A stretch of DNA of 64,000 bases from Acanthococcus lagerstroemiae (GCA_031841125.1 CM063106.1:71536101-71600100); one strand, 5' to 3'. Shown: positions 21,516 to 33,439, counted from the first letter of the stretch. Numbers and translations: made by a program. The notes: generated by a model not told the origin, from the letters alone.

Positions 21516-21733
21516 GAGGGGTCTGGTTGGCCGAATGGATAGCGCGCTGGTAATCGGAATCCGGAAGTCTTGGGTCCAAACCCATGTAGCAACTCGTTAC
21601 ATTTCGACATAGGCCGGTTTTTCGGCAAGATGAGAAGAGGGCTACGACAGCCCTAACGGCCTGCCCGGCGCCTCTAATGCTCGAAAGCCAATTCCAGGGC
21701 TCGGGTTGAGAGTAATTTAGAAAATAGCTCGAA
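21516..21733 (+). mobile_element. SINE1 (tRNA-derived), copy 1
   Basis: The 5' head ggtctggttggccgaatgg carries an A box. A B-box-like gggtccaaaccc follows about 50 bp later. The body has ggccggtttttcggcaagat, agggctacgacagccctaac and ccagggctcgggttgagag. Flanking ctctttaaacat (21504-21515) and ctcattaaacat (21734-21745) form a 12-bp target duplication with one mismatch, implying LINE-mediated insertion. Confidence 0.9.
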
Positions 21734-21745
21734 CTCATTAAACAT

Positions 21746-24343
21746 AAAATAGTTGTTTCACTCCACGATCTGTCTTTGAGAGAGAGAGCGAGCCCCAAAA
21801 TGAGGATGAGGATGGCTAAGAAATAAAATTCGAGGCAGGTTGTGATTTCTATGTTTTCCAAGTTGCTGATTTTGATTTTGGAATCAATGTTTTCATCTGA
21901 CCCCTTAGGTGTCAACAAAGAGAGGTTAAAACTAAATAATAGTAATTTTTCGAGATTGTACTCAATTATAGGCTTTCGAGGTCACTAAATTCAATTCTGA
22001 GGGTAGTTTTCATACACAACCCCGTGATGCCCCAAGGGACTTTAAACCGAATATTCATCATGTTTTCTTGATAATATTCCATTTACGGGTTTTCTGAATC
22101 AATGAACTGGATTTTGGGAAAGATTTTGAGACCCGAATCATCGAGTGCCACCAGAGAGGTTAAACTCTAATGATAATACATTTTTCGACGTACTAAACCT
22201 GTATACAAGTTCAGTACAATGTCGAAAAATTATAATCATTTGCTTTGCCCCTTTCCACCCTTTGGTAGCACACTAAGGGGTCAGATAGAATAATTAACCC
22301 CAAAGTAAGAATCAGTGTCCTTGAATACTTAGAAATCAACTCCCGCCTCAAATTTCATTTCTAAGTTTTCTTCCCCTCCCCACTTTGGAGCTCTCCACGG
22401 AAGCCATCAGTCCAGACAGTGGTGTCATATTTAACTTGTATCCAAATTTCCGTCCAAAACTTTTTTAGCATTACTATAAATCAAGAAAGAAAAGAAAAAA
22501 GTCAAAAATTCAAAACATTATGTTATTTCTTGTGAAAAGGGGGATGGGTTTTCGATATGTGCTCCCCTCATCCGATCGAGCTGAAATTTTCAGGGGGAAC
22601 TTTGAATTGTTAGGCATCAATTTTCATGCAGTCTTAGAGAATCTGAGAGTAATCGCAAAATAAGGGACACCCTAGTGTTTAATACTAACGACTAGTTTTA
22701 CCCCATGATTTAAAAGTGGGGGCGCATGGAAAAATACCTAAATTTTAGTGCAGAACTTAACTTATGAAGCTGCTGTTTCGTATTTGCGAAAAATCTCATT
22801 CGACTAATTTACGCGATTATTCTATGACCTTTCCTAACGCCTGTATTGCCGATAGATATATTTATGAATATTATTAATACAACTCGATTTCTCGTCACGA
22901 TTTCGTGGCGAGTAGAAGACCCCCTTTCCATTATTAAAATACGCTCTAAACGGGTTCGTTATTCGAATTCCGCGCTTGCTTTTATTTTTTTATTTTTTGT
23001 AAAGTTAGTCCCGATAATTTCGAAATATGCGCGCAACTGCCAGGGGGTAGAGAAAACCGTGTGAAAAATAGTGCTATGGCAGCTTTCACTGCGTACTTTA
23101 TAATATTCGGTATTAATTTCATAAGTGCCGACGAGTGAACTTCCGAGAAGGTATGTGAAAAGCTTTCAGTTGTTTAACGTGATAAACGGGATACATATTT
23201 CAAATTTGTTGTCCAAGATAAGTTCATATTCGTTAGTGCTTCGTTCATGCATGTTATTGCTTTCTTCAATTACGTTAGTACCCAAACCCTTGTTTACATA
23301 TTTAAAAAAAAAACAAAACACGGAAGCAGGAGATAGCAAATGGCAGCCTTTTCGTTTTGAATTTTGCTCTCGTAAACAAGTTTATTTGTCAATACTTTGT
23401 TACTGGTTAATTCTTTTACAGATCAATCTCCTCTCGAAATATTTCCAAAGAACCACTGGAGGGGCTAGTAAGTAGGTAGATGTTTTTCTAGTCTGGAGTC
23501 GGAGACAATCTCATTTGTTATTGCTCCATTTGATGGGCATTTGTGCAGTCCTCTAATTCGTTAGTGCTCACCCCCTTTACCTACGTATAGTGGAAGGGAC
23601 CAAGGAAATAGAAACTCCTCTATTTTGAGTTAAAAATTTAACACGGTCTCATTTGATAGTATCCTGTTGGCGCATGTTAGGGTAGGCAATATTATTTTTA
23701 TCTCAATAAACAGAAGATTCACTGGTCACTAGTTTTTAATATTGCATAAAACTTTATACTTCGCGTTATTTGAATTAAAATTCCACACTAAAAATAACTT
23801 TTTTTTTTTCAAAGTTTGCTTCCCGAAGTAGGTAAGCTTTCACACACTCGGAATCAAATCCTGTGAAAAAATCTATATTCATCCATTTTCTTCGCACAAT
23901 GTATTCATGCCAACTTGAGGTCAATACTGAATTATTTTGAAAAAATAACCCAAATGTAAGGTTGTAAGTTTTCATTGATCACTGACTTGACAAATTACAT
24001 TTTATTTGCCATTTACATACCTCATTCGGACTCTCAAACCCTGATTTCATACTTAGACGATCATTATTTTTATTGGAATATAAATATGTGAGAGTAAAAT
24101 AGCCAATAGAAGTAGACACAAAAAGTTGACTGCGAAATGGTCAAACCAAACTACACTGAATAGTAAGGTGTATCTCGAACATATGGAGGGAAAGAACTTC
24201 AATTTCTCAAAGGTTTCATTCGCTGTACCCCTCTAGTACGTCCCTATAGGATAAACATAAAATATTTTGAAGGAATTTTCCGAGAAATTTTTTGACAGAT
24301 GGAGAAAGAGCTTTAAAAAAAAAGTCAATAAAATGCATCGGCT
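21746..24343. other. Non-coding region
   Basis: No gene is recognised. 21940-22420 has words such as ggtcactaaattcaattct and gaatcaatgaactggatttt. They may be a very diverged relative of the 135-bp repeat. The frame at 23125-23475 (116 codons, plus) has no family features and no spliced context. Confidence 0.35.
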
Positions 24344-24600
24344 ATTTGGACGCTGTTAAGTAAAAAAACGCCCAAGCGACATTTGTTGACAAAATGAGTT
24401 ATTAATATCGTTGGAGCGTAAAAAGTAGAATTTATTTTAATTGGGCCCCGAATACAAAAATGTGTATCCACGTTGAAAAAAGCTTATCAGTAAACGCTAT
24501 GTCTGTAAACCGGCATTATTCATTGACTTTTAATGTTAACTTTTTCTCAAAAATAGCAGATTTTATCGCTTGGGCGGTTTCTGCTTATCAGCATCCATTT
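24344..24600. mobile_element. MITE (ttggacgctgttaag), copy 1
   Basis: The left end tttggacgctgttaag and a nearby cgcccaagcga are mirrored by atcgcttgggcg and gcttatcagcatccatt at the right end. The interior words gacaaaatgagtta and agcttatcagtaaacgctatg recur inverted at 32969-33212. Confidence 0.65.
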
Positions 24601-25275
24601 TAGGCAGCATATATAGTTCTTCATAAAGTTAAAAAAAAAAAAATAACCTGAAATGTCTTTAATCTTAAAACTTGCTTAATTTAATAAAATACATAGGTGT
24701 CTGACCAGAGAAAAACGGACCATTTCCCCTCCCCCTCAGTGCGAAGTGGATTTCAAAAAACACATGCTTATAAAAAATGCCAACATTCTTTGATTTTTTC
24801 TCTCTCACAATTGGTCCTTTAGGAAGTATTTTCCCTATGCTTTCTACTGTGGCTCCGCCTGCTCTTGTACGTTGTAAGGGACAATTTGAAAATTATAGTT
24901 GTGTAATGGGTTGATCCTTATTTACTGTTGGTGAAAAGAATCATATTTTCGATCGGGTCGCCCCCAGATTGGTTCCAAATATTGAAAAAAAAAAAAAAAA
25001 AATTGTGGATAGTTTGAGCAAAATTGAAAAAGGTTAACCGATGTGGCAAGGGGGGAGAAGTTCTTGCAAAATTTAATATTGATGTTCGGAAATTGATCTT
25101 CAGTCGCTGAGGGAGCCTCCCCGTATGAGCCTAAAATGTATTTTCTGTTCCAAATGAAGACTTAAGGGTCTCTGAATTTATTTTATGGGTTGTTCCCCCA
25201 ACCATTCAGTCTCCATGAGAGCTTATTTCCAATTACTTTAATTTCTCTCTATTACCAAGTTCTTTACATCAGTAG
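24601..25275. other. Non-coding region
   Basis: AT-rich sequence with A-runs at ~24630 and ~24987. No gene or repeat ends were seen. Confidence 0.35.
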
Positions 25276-25523
25276 TGTAACGAGATTCGCACCGAAAAAC
25301 GCACGAAAACATGTACTAAGAACTTTTAATGTCACACTAATACAAACGCACGAAAACAGTAGCTAGATCGCTTTGAAAACACAGAATTATCGCATTCAAA
25401 ACTAGCTTGTACAGCAACGGCTAGCGGTCTTTATATATCCCGGCGTTATCGGCGAAACCCCTTATCGCTTTTGTTATCAAATTTATATTCTGCTGCTTGA
25501 AACGTGTCGATCTTTCTTCGCTT
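25276..25523 (-). repeat. Gypsy-type LTR (3' LTR of the minus-strand half), 5' end missing
   Basis: On the minus strand it ends ...aatctcgttaca and matches the LTR at 26575-26845, including a TATA-like tatataaagaccgctagccg and ttaaaagttcttagtac. About 30 bases at its start are absent: the integrase reading frame runs straight into agcgaagaaagatcgacacg. Confidence 0.8.
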
Positions 25524-26346
25524 GCTCCAGATCTTTTTCATGGTCACCATGCCAGATTGCCTCACGATCCAGGTGCACGACTTTGGCTCGTCCACCACCA
25601 AGCTTCCAAATCCGGTATACTACATCGTTGATCCGCTTGAGTACAATGTATGGTCCTTCCCAATGACTCTGTAGCTTCGGGTTCCGTCCTCTCCTTCGTT
25701 GCGGTTGTAAAACCAGACATGGTCCCCAGCCTGGAAGACGACCTCATTGGCTTTGATGTTGTAGCGAGTCTTCATCCGGTCGCTGGCAATTTGCAAGTGA
25801 TTTCGGACCATGCAATGAGTAGAGTCGAGCTTTTCTCTCAGTTGGCTAACAAACTCGTCTACAAGTTGTGGCTGTTGAGGTGGAGTTCCAAACTCCAGAT
25901 GGTAATTGTAACTCCCGGCCAAAGACGATATTTGTGGGAGTGTACTGCGTACTTTCATGGACGGCTGATCTGTAGGCCAGCAGAAACAATGGGATGTGTT
26001 GGTCCCAGTCTCTTTAGTGCTTGGCAACGACTTTGGCCAGATATTCCTTGAGCGTTCGGTTAAATCGCTCAACCATGCCGTCGTATTGCGGATGCAGCGG
26101 AGTAGTTCTCTTCTTTCGAGTTCCCAGAATCTGACATACTTCTTCGAATAACTTGGATTTAAAGTTGCTCCCCTGCTCTGTATGTAGCTCCAGTGGGACA
26201 CCATAACGGGTGATCCAATTCTCTGTCAGCGTCCTGTGTTGACATCTGGTGTACTTCAGGCCATTTACTGAAGTAATTGCCGACACACAACACATACCAG
26301 TTTCCAGCATCCAAGAGCAGGAATGGTCCTGGAATATCTGTTGCAA
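25524..26346 (-). pseudogene. Gypsy-type integrase, C-terminal half (pol remnant)
   Basis: Minus-strand frames give TRYGVPLELHTEQGSNFKSK, RTTPLHPQYDGMVERFNRTL, then after frameshifts RNHLQIASDRMKTRYNIKAN and FQAGDHVWFYN, and finally WEGPYIVLKRINDVVYRIW. This is the integrase core (second Asp region and the catalytic-Glu region) plus the C-terminal GPY/F-type module of Ty3/Gypsy elements. The usual Asp in H(S/T)DQG is Glu here, and at least two frameshifts break the frame. It joins directly to the LTR at 25276-25523 in the expected 3' order. Confidence 0.85.
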
Positions 26347-26574
26347 CAGCTTTTGAAATGGAAGTACCTACTAGCAGTGCTAAACTGAAGGGTGAGGAGG
26401 AAGAGGAAACTGACCCCTGAAACTGATTCAGTGACCGAAAAACCCGTATTGAAGAACATGGAAATCGGGGACATTAAAGAGGAATTGAAGATTAGGCTCT
26501 GCAAAGCCACAAGGATTGAGGGGAGAGAAGAAGGCATCTTGAAGTGGATTTAATGACCTAAGAAACCTTATTAC
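26347..26574 (+). other. Junction between LTR element halves with short coding-like remnant
   Basis: On the plus strand one frame starts MEVPTSSAKLKGEEEEETD. After a one-base shift another reads NMEIGDIKEELKIRLCKAT and ends at KWI*. The bias toward acidic and basic residues suggests decayed coding sequence from an unknown source. It separates the inverted integrase half from the 5' LTR. Confidence 0.3.
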
Positions 26575-26845
26575 TGTAGCGAATAATCCCAAACATTCGA
26601 GATAAGCGAAGAAAGATCGACACGTTTCGAGCAGCAGAATAGAAGTTCGATAACGAAAGCAATAAAGAGTTTTGCAGATAACGCCGGGATATATAAGGGC
26701 CGCTAGCCGTCACCGTACAGGCTAGTTTTGAATGCGATAATTCGGTGTTTTCAAAGCAATCTAGCTACTGTTTTTGTACGTTTGTATGACATTAAAAGTT
26801 CTTAGTACGTGTTTTCGGGCGTTTTTCGGTGCGAATCTCGTTACA
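26575..26845 (+). repeat. Gypsy-type 5' LTR
   Basis: This 271-bp repeat starts TGTAGCGAATAATCCC and ends GAATCTCGTTACA, with the TG...CA ends of LTRs. A TATA-like tatataag lies at 26690-26697. It is followed at once by a primer-binding site and a gag-like region. Related LTRs are at 25276-25523 and 50959-51239 (both minus). Confidence 0.85.
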
Positions 26846-26846
26846 T

Positions 26847-26864
26847 TGGTGTCAGAAGTGGGAT
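26847..26864 (+). promoter_or_regulatory. Primer-binding site, tRNA-Leu type
   Basis: tggtgtcagaagtgggat directly follows the LTR by one base. It is complementary to the CCA end of a tRNA-Leu acceptor, where minus-strand DNA synthesis would be primed. Confidence 0.8.
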
Positions 26865-26963
26865 TTAACATTACGCATTGTAAAAGATCTCGTTTGGACA
26901 TTCGTGTTCTGTGGATTCGACGTTTCGCGTTAAAGCAGTAAGCGTCATCGAAACTTTCCATCC

Positions 26964-28094
26964 ATGATGGCTCCGAAGAAGTTGTTCGAACTTTCGCAGA
27001 AAGAGCTTGGGGAGAAATTGAAGAACCGTGACCTATCGCCATCAGATTCGAAAGCGGAACTGGCCCGGCGGCTGGAAACCTTCCTGAGAGGTGAAGAAGG
27101 ATCCACAAACTTTTGATTTTGATGTGGAACCAGAACCGAAAGACGAAGGGTCGACAACGGCTACTCTTCAGCAACTTATGATGATGTTGAGTGAAATGAG
27201 GACCAAACCAGCTCAACAATTGAACAAAATGAGGATCAAACAAGCTCAACAGTTGAAGAAAATAGAAGAACAGTCGCAGGTAATCGTTCAAGGACTGGAG
27301 AAAAAGATGGAGGAGAAAATCGAGCCTTTGGCCAAGAAGTTAGAAGATCAGAACGAAAGAATGGCCAAACTAGAAAAAGAGCTGGAGGAACTCCAGACTG
27401 GCAGTACCACAATGTCAGTGGTGGTACCTCCAGGTAGCCAGCAGCCTACCCAGATAGATTCAGCCGCCGGCGCATCGTCAGTGGAGGCTCCAGTCAGTCA
27501 ACCATGCCAAATGGTTTCAGCTTCGAGTGGTAGTGGCTCCATGAAAGTGAAACCGTCGACGTTCAATAGGCAGCATTCATGAGAGACCTACCTGATTCAG
27601 TTTGAGGCAGCGTGGCTGAGATGAGGCGACGAAGGCCACAGCATTGGTCGTCAACCTGTAAAGAGCCGCAATGGATGTGCTTAAGACAGTTCCAACCGAG
27701 GACTAGAGGAATTTCCAGAAGCTGGTGGAAGGCCTTGGAACGTTGATATGGGCAAGCCCATATGAAGCCAGTGTTCCAGCGGGAACTAAAGTGTCAGTCA
27801 CAGAGGCCGGGTGAGTCGCTTCAAGCTTTTCATGCAGAAGTAGTTCACCTCACCAATGCTGCTTATCCGACATCCTTTGAAGATTTCAAAGAGAAAATTG
27901 CGGTCTCAGCCTTCATTGATGGAATCAAGGATGAACAGATCCAGATGATGGTGAGAGTTGGTAACCATCAAAACTCTCAGACTGCTTTGGCGCAAGCTTT
28001 GGAGCTAGAGGTTGCACGGGAAAGCTCTAGAATAAGGGCCACAAACTTGGTCTCGCGGGAGGATGCAGAAGTACAACGTTGGATATCCATTTGA
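26964..28094 (+). pseudogene. Gypsy-type gag remnant (SAP-like domain, coiled coil, capsid region)
   Basis: The first frame (26964-27116) starts MMAPKKLFELSQKELGEKLK and contains LSPSDSKAELARRLETFL, a SAP-like DNA/RNA-binding helix pair. A shift leads to the frame at 27091-27582, a Lys/Glu-rich coiled coil (KKMEEKIEPLAKKLEDQNER). A decayed stretch with in-frame stops follows. The last frame (27762-28094) has MKPVFQRELKCQSQRPGESL, HLTNAAYPTSFEDFKEKIAV and SAFIDGIKDEQIQ, which resemble capsid sequences of Gypsy elements. Pol is missing downstream, so the element is cut at about 28095. Confidence 0.8.
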
Positions 28095-28099
28095 AAGTG

Positions 28100-29605
28100 G
28101 CTCTGGGCAATAGCGTAAACAGAAAAATGTTGAAAGGGCTGGGATAACTTATAATTTTATAAGTTTTAAATTAAAAAAATTAAATTAAAAAAATAGGTAC
28201 CTAATAAGATCATAGTTGCGAGCAGAGTAAGTGAAAATTCTTTGGTTTTTGGTATTTTTCCAATGATTTGAGTTTTAAAAATTAAATATTTTCAATATGT
28301 TCCTCAGCTCAGAGGAAGCGGGGTTCATCTCCATACTTTGAAATTCTTTCCCGCGTATTTTACTCGGTAAGAATCTTACAGAAGAAACTTTGGGATTTAG
28401 TTAAAATTATTATTCCCGACTCTACAAAGACTTTTTTAAAACTCTTCTAGACTTTTGCTAGATCTTACTTTAAGACTCCTTAAGATAAGCAATAACAGTG
28501 AAACGGACCTTTAAAATCCCCATCAGCGATACAATAAAAGAGAGGTAGTAGTGCGGAATAATCGGCCCGGTTCAATCATCAGCTATTTAATATTTGCGGG
28601 TTAAAATGGAAAATGATTCTGGTACAAATTTTATGACCAGGAAACGACGATGGTTATCGGTGGCGGTTTCATTGTACTCGAATCAAAACGGAACTTTCAT
28701 CACCAGTAAGACAATACAGCTACGAGTACACAGTATCTTTAATCCTATCGAACAACCAAGACCATAGAATTATTGTGATTTGATGACACGAGACTACGAA
28801 GATGTTCTTCAGTTAATTGACAGGCAATGCCAGTGGATACACGAAACCATGCGGATGAAATCGACGCGGCACGGCGGTTCGTCTAAAAGGTCGAAGTCAA
28901 TCACCTAAATCAAATCGAGGTTCTCTTAATCCGGACTGGCGGCTCTGTCGTACTGTCGCAACCTGAATTCGGCATGCTCGATCTATCAACATTCAGCATG
29001 ACAAAGTGCATGAACAAAACGATGAAACGGACGAGACAAATGAAAAGAAAGAAAAAAATGTTAATTCGAAAATTTAAAACACGAAAGCGAATCGTGCACG
29101 TCCATTGATATCGGATGGAGGTGAATATCTGAACATATTATCTTGGATGAAATAAGATAATATTACTAGAAGTTCACGATTACTGCTCTTTTGAACGTCT
29201 GCCCTTCCAGAATTCCATAAATTCCAGAATCACGAAAGAGCCATTCGAAAATAAAAACCCTGAACCAGCGGCGTGGCATGAGGTGCAGTAAGGCTAAGGG
29301 CTAAAGTCAAAGGTTTTATGAGCCAACCAATGTTCTAAGTCAAGTTAGTTTTGCCAATTTCAAGGATGGAAATTCGAGTTCAGGGGCCCCGATCTGAGGC
29401 AATTTGGGAATCCGATTAGATATGTAGAATCGGCGTCTGAGCATTACTTATAGATTTTTCCAAAACTTGAAGAGAAAAGTTTTTCAAATCATGATGTTCG
29501 ACATTTGGAACTTTATAGCAAGGCCTCGCTCATCTTTATACCTAAATTTGGTCTTAAGAAATAACGAAAGATCAATCGTGTATTTTGAAAGTAGCTGCTT
29601 TTGAA
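28100..29605. other. Non-coding region with GACTC-rich block
   Basis: 28380-28495 carries a short GACTC-rich degenerate repeat (aagactccttaag, tctagacttt). 28560-29260 is CpG-containing, complex sequence with no defined exon or repeat. Nothing else is recognised. Confidence 0.35.
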
Positions 29606-29610
29606 GAACC

Positions 29611-29832
29611 GTCAACTGGGGTAATATCGAACACCGGTGATAGTATTGGCTACTCATAACTTGTTGTAAGAACGCTAGTATCGTTATCAGTGAAGTCAAC
29701 TGGGGTAATATCAGACATTGGTGGTAATATCGGCTGCTTACGACTTGTTGAAGGAGCGTTAGTTTCGTTATCAGTAAACAAGTCATAAGAGGCCGATGAT
29801 ATTACCGCCAGTGTTTGATATTACCCCAGTAG
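29611..29832. mobile_element. MITE-like repeat (caactggggtaatatc)
   Basis: Two direct ~86-bp units begin at gtcaactggggtaatatc (29611 and 29697). The block closes with the inverse gatattaccccagt at about 29817-29830. A third near-inverse (gatgatattaccgcc) precedes it. It is a TIR element with an internal tandem duplication and is non-coding. Confidence 0.6.
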
Positions 29833-31450
29833 ATGGAACATCAGAAACTCGAGACTGAATGAAAATTTTGCCAATAGTTTCGCGAGCATGCTGCTGGGAT
29901 ATTCCGAAATCTTCGCTGTCGGTTTGGTCAACATTGAAGGAGTGAGGGGTCGAAAGTGGCATTTATCGGTCAAAAACATACCCTTCATGTCCATTTTGAG
30001 ACTGTATCCAGCCTTCTGACATGTTAAAGTGTTAAGACTTTTCGAGCCGTACTAAACTTGCATTCAGGCTACGCATTCAAGACCATTTTGTGATATTCTG
30101 GGGCCCATTAAAATCATGTTAATACCATGCAATATGTTTAGACAGTTTGGATGGTTAGAGTTCGTGAAGATTGTGTTCAGAGTTTGAGAGTAAGATTAAG
30201 ATTTTATGGTCAGATTCAGTGAGACTTTAAACTTAAATCCTTGAGACTATGTCGTGGAGTATGTTACTAGCCGTGAAAATCTATGACACGTTAGGGAGTG
30301 TCGCGAAAATCAGTATTTTAGGTTTTGGCTTGTGTGATGGGGGGGGGGAGGGTCTCTCCATCTTTCCTACTGTACTTTTTTTCTACCTCTTCGCGTTAAC
30401 TTTCAGTAAAGATTGTACGTTCTCTCGTTTAATTGTGCGAGTTCTGTCCTTTTTTCCTAGCTGCAAGTAATGCTGTTGAAAAGTGACTTTTTTCTCCTCA
30501 AAAAAAGTAAAAATATATGTACTTTGTTCTTCTGCTGACGTTTATGGCTGGGGAGGAGCTACATACCGTGAAAAACTTGTCTACCTTGAGCTTTCATTTG
30601 CCGGTGCTACGAAGTTCAACCTGGTTACAGGCTTACTGGTGCATGAATATTATTCGAGATTCATGTTTTAGTACCTAGTTCTGATGGTTCTTGAAGTTTG
30701 TCTGAAGTACAGGTAAATATACCTAATTAGCAGCTTCGTGTACCCGTTTTCGTTAACTCAGGTTTGCTAATACAGTTCGTATATCTAAGTGCGGAGCGAG
30801 CTCTGTCAGTATAAATGGGGGGGGGGGGGGTAAAACAGACCAAAAATGCCGACTAGGTGAAAAAATACATTAACGATTTTCTTGATTTGCCGACTACTGA
30901 TCCAAAATGCTGACATAGTCAAATTTGCCGACAAATACTAACTTCAAATATTTGTGGGGGTCGCATTTCCCTCGCTCCACCTTTGCGTATGTATAAACAA
31001 GAACTAATATTTTATGATCAGAGTTGTAAATAAATTATCAAGCGCGCAAATGCCGGTATTTTTCTTCGCTTAGTATATTTTTTCAAAAACATTATGCTGA
31101 GTTCAGTTGGTAGAAACCTGTGGGTTACTCGTATATTGCTTGCATTTTAAACGAAAGTGAAGATTCGTTAGATCCTGTCAGTGAACGATGAATGAATTCC
31201 GAAAAACATCTCAGTAATCGTCTTGCATCATAGCCGCAAATAGAGGGGAGTGGAAGGGCTTGGGAACTTATCCCCCCAAAGTAATATCCTCTGAAAGTCT
31301 CCCAAAAAACTGAAAAATTATATGGGCGAAGAATTTCCAGCATCATGTCGATACTTGTCAGCCGTCTCCCCCATGAGCATCTTACTCAAGGTCAGCTATC
31401 TGCGCTCATGATATCTTCCTTGATCAATCAGTGGTTCTTACCTCTTCTTC
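29833..31450. other. Non-coding region
   Basis: A run of ~14 G near 30818-30832, followed by words like gatttgccgac and atttgccgacaaata, may be a diverged inverted copy of repeat R5 (14098, 15120). No gene is recognised. The Gly/Phe-rich open frame 30249-30470 crosses a poly-G run and is not supported. Confidence 0.35.
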
Positions 31451-31840
31451 TTGGTGTCGTATCTTATGGACTTCAGGCTGTTGCGCGATTTTCCTGGGCA
31501 GGTCAGTCGCAGTAGTTTGCCATTGCTGTCCACACGGTTGGTTGCGTTAAAGTTTTCCTTCTCTGTGCTGAAGACTGTGCAGACGCAACTAGCTTGCTAG
31601 CCGCGTGTTTTCTCCACGTTGAGTAAGCTACGCACAATACCGAATTTTTCTGGTCTGGTGGTAACACTCCTTGCGATTGAAATGCTTTGTTCGTCCGAAC
31701 TGGTGAGGTACAAGACGGGCTATCTTTCCGCCTCGATTGATGCTGTAGTCCCTCTCTTCGCTAAGATGTTAGTGGAGGGGAGGGGGTATTCAAATATCAC
31801 TAGCTTCCGGCGTTGGTGGGACTTAACAGGTACAACGCGA
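31451..31840 (-). mobile_element. SINE2 copy, head truncated
   Basis: Shared words include gagttttcc/aactttaac, cgtgttttctccacgttgag, gttcgtccgaactgg and ccggcgttggtggga. The plus-strand order shows the element on the minus strand. It breaks off in the B-box region (gtgggacttaacagg), so most of the tRNA-like head is lost. Confidence 0.7.
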
Positions 31841-32624
31841 GTGTGCCATAATCACCCATGTCCCGAGCCTGGTTCCAGCATGTTCTGATTTGGTAGCAAA
31901 GCATGGTTCAGAGCTAGCAGAGATACAGCATAGAATTATTAAAATCAAGCAAAACCCTTGGCTTTCTTTAAGGGAGATTCGGGCAAGTGGATCGAACCAC
32001 TTAAACGAAAATTGTTAAATTTTTTCTAATGAAATTATTTTGATTCTGAATATACCATCGAATAAGTTATAATATCTTATTTATTTTCCAAAGTGGCTTT
32101 TTTCTTAACCTTTAAAAAAATGCCTGGGCTAAAGGAACCATAAAAGAAATGATTGTTTTGAATGCAGAAAAATGACTCTATACTTGGAAACGAATTTTTA
32201 TTTTGATGTACAAATAAAAAATAAGTCTAATATAACAGTAACTTATGAAGCTGTACAAAAATCACAAATGTAGAATCCAATGCCTGTATAATCTGTACAA
32301 GCTTGGTGGGCCCAATGAGAACAGCCTCTTGTATTTGAACACCATCGAACAAATAGAAAGTCGCGATTTCAGCGTTTAATCACATAAAAAATAATATTTA
32401 TAATCGAAAGAAACTATATGATGCATAATTTTATTTGGTGGTTCCTTTTACTCGGTTACTTTTGTCCAACACACATTGTTGTTATGTTTACATTCAAATA
32501 AGAAATAAGAAGTACCTAAATTCAGATAAATTAATCAAGAGCATCGAAAAGTACCTAAACAAATTTTCTTTCAATTTGATATAACAGTTACCGTCTCAAT
32601 GAACTTTCATAAAGTCTCCAACAA

Positions 32625-32933
32625 GTGAGGGCGAGTCTTCGCAAGAATCCGGAAGGGTATTATAATGCGGTTTTAAACATGTCTGGAAAAATCTTTAGAG
32701 ATGAAAAGGTTTGCAAGAGTCTCCAAGAAGTTCAGAAGAAGGTACCTACTTATTTGTTCACTGAATTGATAAGAAAACTCCACTTTGAAAATATGCAAGG
32801 TGCAATATGTATTTTGGAAGATTCAGTCACATTCCACGAATTTCTTATCCCCAAAGTAACCAAAGCTAGGTCGCTTTGCGACCTAGTAATAGGGTCGGCC
32901 TTTCAGCTGAAGTCTGGATGGCTATTCCACTAA
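32625..32933 (+). CDS. Unrecognised 102-aa open frame inside the TIR element
   Basis: The start is MRASLRKNPEGYYNAVLNMS. Later segments are VQKKVPTYLFTELIRKLHFE and SLCDLVIGSAFQLK. It is moderately basic with no signal peptide or known motif. Codon texture is more coding-like than its surroundings. It could be a fragment of the element's own protein or of captured host sequence. I do not assign a function. Confidence 0.3.
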   Translation: MRASLRKNPEGYYNAVLNMSGKIFRDEKVCKSLQEVQKKVPTYLFTELIRKLHFENMQGAICILEDSVTFHEFLIPKVTKARSLCDLVIGSAFQLKSGWLFH

Positions 32934-32968
32934 CCAACTTCGAGCAAAAAGTACAATCGCCAATCGCA

Positions 32969-33212
32969 CTTGGACGCTGTTAAGCGTAAGAGAACCAACC
33001 AGCAAAATCTGTTTTTTGAGAACACGTGATTCTAAGTTCAAGAGCCGTGTAGAGACTATATGACATAGCGTTTACTGATAAGCTTTGATCAACGTAAGTA
33101 CACATTTTTGAATTGGGGCCAAATTCTGAAAAATTCTACTTTGTACGCTCTCTCTAACAATACTTATAAGTAACTCATTTTGTTTACAAAAATGTCAGTT
33201 GGTTCACGCCGA
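32969..33212. mobile_element. MITE (ttggacgctgttaag), copy 2
   Basis: This is an inverted relative of 24344-24600. The left end is cttggacgctgttaagcg. Shared interior words read on the minus strand include aaaatgagttact and agcttatcagtaaacgctatg. It is nested within the 31971-33870 element. Confidence 0.6.
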
Positions 33213-33439
33213 CCCTAATTTCAGCAAGAATCATACACAATATTACAAACCTTACAAAATATACTACTTTCATCAATTCTTTATGTTGATACTTCGAGTC
33301 ACTTTTACTGAGATTGTAAGCACGATGTAAAACCATCTTCCTATCTGTTTCTTTTACGCACGATTACGTTCACTTTTACATGTAAAACCACAAGCGCCAC
33401 TGTCGAAAGCAAACGCAATTTATTCTTGCGTATCTCGAA

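Noticed and set aside
21516..21590. Possible true tRNA gene
   Set aside because: The A and B boxes belong to a SINE head; the acceptor stem does not close and the body continues as in the other copies.
25650..26051. 133-codon plus-strand open frame
   Set aside because: It is the antisense shadow of the Gypsy integrase on the minus strand.
26761..27291. 176-codon minus-strand open frame
   Set aside because: It is antisense to the LTR and gag start of the Gypsy element, which have the recognisable domains.
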